A DNA stretch of 7,145 nucleotides from an uncultured Oscillospiraceae bacterium. GTDB taxonomy: Bacteria; Bacillota; Clostridia; Oscillospirales; Acutalibacteraceae. The stretch covers positions 1 to 7,145 of the forward strand of contig CAJKBW010000119.1 of assembly GCA_905198295.1 (NCBI GenBank). The letters run 5' to 3'. Shown here piece after piece: positions 6,261 through 7,145 of the stretch (positions are counted from its first letter, which is position 1; the number at the start of each line of letters is the position of its first letter). The notes under the pieces are model-generated. The model ran no database searches. It was given only the letters and a program-made list of their open reading frames with translations, and was not told the origin of the DNA. Made by a program: the position numbers and the translations under genes.

Positions 6261-7022
6261 ATGGCGCAAGAAGACACCGCCAAGGTAAAGTCTCTGTATA
6301 AGGCGCTGAACATACTGGATTGTTTTCTGGAATATCCGTTTGAATACGGCGTCACCGATATGGCAGAAAGGACCAACCTGCCCAAAAGCACCATTCACAA
6401 CATCTTTTCCACTTTCCATCAGTACGGACTGCTGGAATATGTTGAGCAAACTAAGCGCTACCGGCTCGGCCCAAAAGCCGTGGAACTGGGCAACGTCTAT
6501 CACCAGTCAAACAGCTTCGTATCGATCATGCGTCCGTATCTCAGCCGGCTGGCCGAAACCACGCAGGAACGGGTGTATCTGGGCAAAATGACCGCAGACG
6601 GCAGCGTACTATACCTCGACATGGCCTATCCGCAAAGCAGCATCACATCCAGCGACATCATCGGAGTAAAGGCGCCGCTGTACTGCACCGGCATCGGTAA
6701 GGCCATTCTGGCTTTTTCGGACGCGGCGATGGCAGACATGGTGGCCCAGCGAGAGATGGAAAAATTCACCGTCAACACCATTACCGAAGCCGACAAACTG
6801 CACGCCGAGCTTCGGCGAATCCGCGCGTGCGGCTATGCAGTAGACGATATGGAGCACGAATTCGGGGTGAAGTGTGTGGCCATCCCGCTGTTCAACCAGC
6901 GCGGGCTGCTGCTGGGCGGCATGAGCATCAGCGGGCCATCGCTGCGGCTACCGAAGTACAAGATTGAGGAATTTGCCGCGCTGCTGCAGGAGGTTTCCGC
7001 CGAAGTGCGCAGACTTCTGTAA
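6261..7022 (+). CDS. IclR-family transcriptional regulator
   Basis: A 253-aa protein, the normal IclR-family length. The N-terminal winged helix-turn-helix spans about residues 10-70, with ALNILDCF, then GVTDMAERTNLPKSTIHNI (30-48) as the helix-turn-helix and YRLG (67-70) as the wing end. The effector-binding domain covers about 80-253; its landmarks are PLYCTGIGKAILA (139-151), usually PLHATAxGKAxLA in the family, and EHEFGVKCVAIPL (198-210). Such domains bind small acids or sugar intermediates, often 2-keto-3-deoxy sugar acids in KdgR-type members. I chose ATG 6261 because a purine-rich Shine-Dalgarno run precedes it and the HTH begins at the expected distance. In-frame ATG 6240 and TTG 6174 lack a comparable site, and TTG 6174 is itself the promoter -35. 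The gene is divergent from the enzyme operon, so it probably controls that operon and itself through the shared intergenic repeats. Whether it represses or activates cannot be told from sequence. Confidence 0.93.
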   Translation: MAQEDTAKVKSLYKALNILDCFLEYPFEYGVTDMAERTNLPKSTIHNIFSTFHQYGLLEYVEQTKRYRLGPKAVELGNVYHQSNSFVSIMRPYLSRLAETTQERVYLGKMTADGSVLYLDMAYPQSSITSSDIIGVKAPLYCTGIGKAILAFSDAAMADMVAQREMEKFTVNTITEADKLHAELRRIRACGYAVDDMEHEFGVKCVAIPLFNQRGLLLGGMSISGPSLRLPKYKIEEFAALLQEVSAEVRRLL

Positions 7023-7098
7023 TGTATAAGGATGAAGAAACGGCTCCGGATTGTGATATGCCTCAACTTGTCAGGTAAAAACGGAATTCAGCGACCGC

Positions 7099-7137
7099 AA
7101 GGGCCTGCCGTCTGCTGTTTGCAGACGGCAGGCCCTT
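7099..7137 (+). terminator. Strong hairpin, probable terminator after the IclR-family gene
   Basis: A perfect 17-bp inverted repeat with a 5-nt loop (TGTTT, 7116-7120): left arm 7099-7115 begins AAGGGCCTGCC, right arm 7121-7137 ends GGCAGGCCCTT. It lies 76 nt after the regulator stop codon. The GC-rich stem is typical of an intrinsic terminator, but the 3' flank is TGAAAAAT rather than a run of T, so termination may be weak or the hairpin may act otherwise. The window ends 8 nt later. Confidence 0.6.
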
Positions 7138-7145
7138 TGAAAAAT

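Noticed and set aside
7022..7078. Tiny plus-strand ORF of 18 codons starting with ATG that overlaps the regulator stop codon (TAATG).
   Set aside because: It has no well-spaced ribosome binding site, no recognisable sequence features, and is short enough to arise by chance.

Overview
The window holds a compact carbohydrate-utilisation locus: three genes on the minus strand, read in the order aldolase, large glycosidase, GH78 rhamnosidase, and a divergently transcribed IclR-family regulator on the plus strand. Coding DNA is fairly GC-rich, while the 262-bp divergent control region is strongly AT-rich. Consensus-like sigma-70/SigA promoters (TTGACA/TATAAT), strong purine-rich Shine-Dalgarno sites and the protein families suggest a moderately high-GC Clostridia member, perhaps a gut Oscillospirales-type bacterium. 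That placement is inference; the window has no rRNA or marker gene.

Layout. Bases 1-51 lie downstream of the last minus-strand gene and hold no visible terminator. 52-2085 (-) encodes a GH78 alpha-L-rhamnosidase-like protein with the family's acidic motif residues intact. 2075-5080 (-) encodes a 1001-aa multidomain glycosidase resembling the GH106-like group. 5102-5998 (-) encodes a class I (Schiff-base) aldolase of the DapA/NanA superfamily whose active site differs from true dihydrodipicolinate synthase. 5999-6260 is the divergent control region, with one good promoter per direction and several TTGTT-type repeats. 6261-7022 (+) encodes the IclR-family regulator. 7023-7145 ends in a perfect 17-bp hairpin.

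How they may work together (inference). None of the three enzymes has a signal peptide or membrane segment, so they probably act in the cytoplasm on imported oligosaccharides. The two glycosidases would release sugars, probably L-rhamnose or a related unit, from a plant or microbial glycan or glycoside. The aldolase would cleave a 2-keto-3-deoxy sugar acid to pyruvate plus an aldehyde, or handle an N-acetylneuraminate-like keto acid. The IclR protein probably senses a pathway intermediate and controls both divergent promoters through the repeats near both start sites. No transporter, dehydrogenase or dehydratase is in view, so part of the pathway must lie elsewhere. The most notable signals are the mirrored operator-like repeats and the pairing of a non-canonical aldolase with two putative rhamnosidases.
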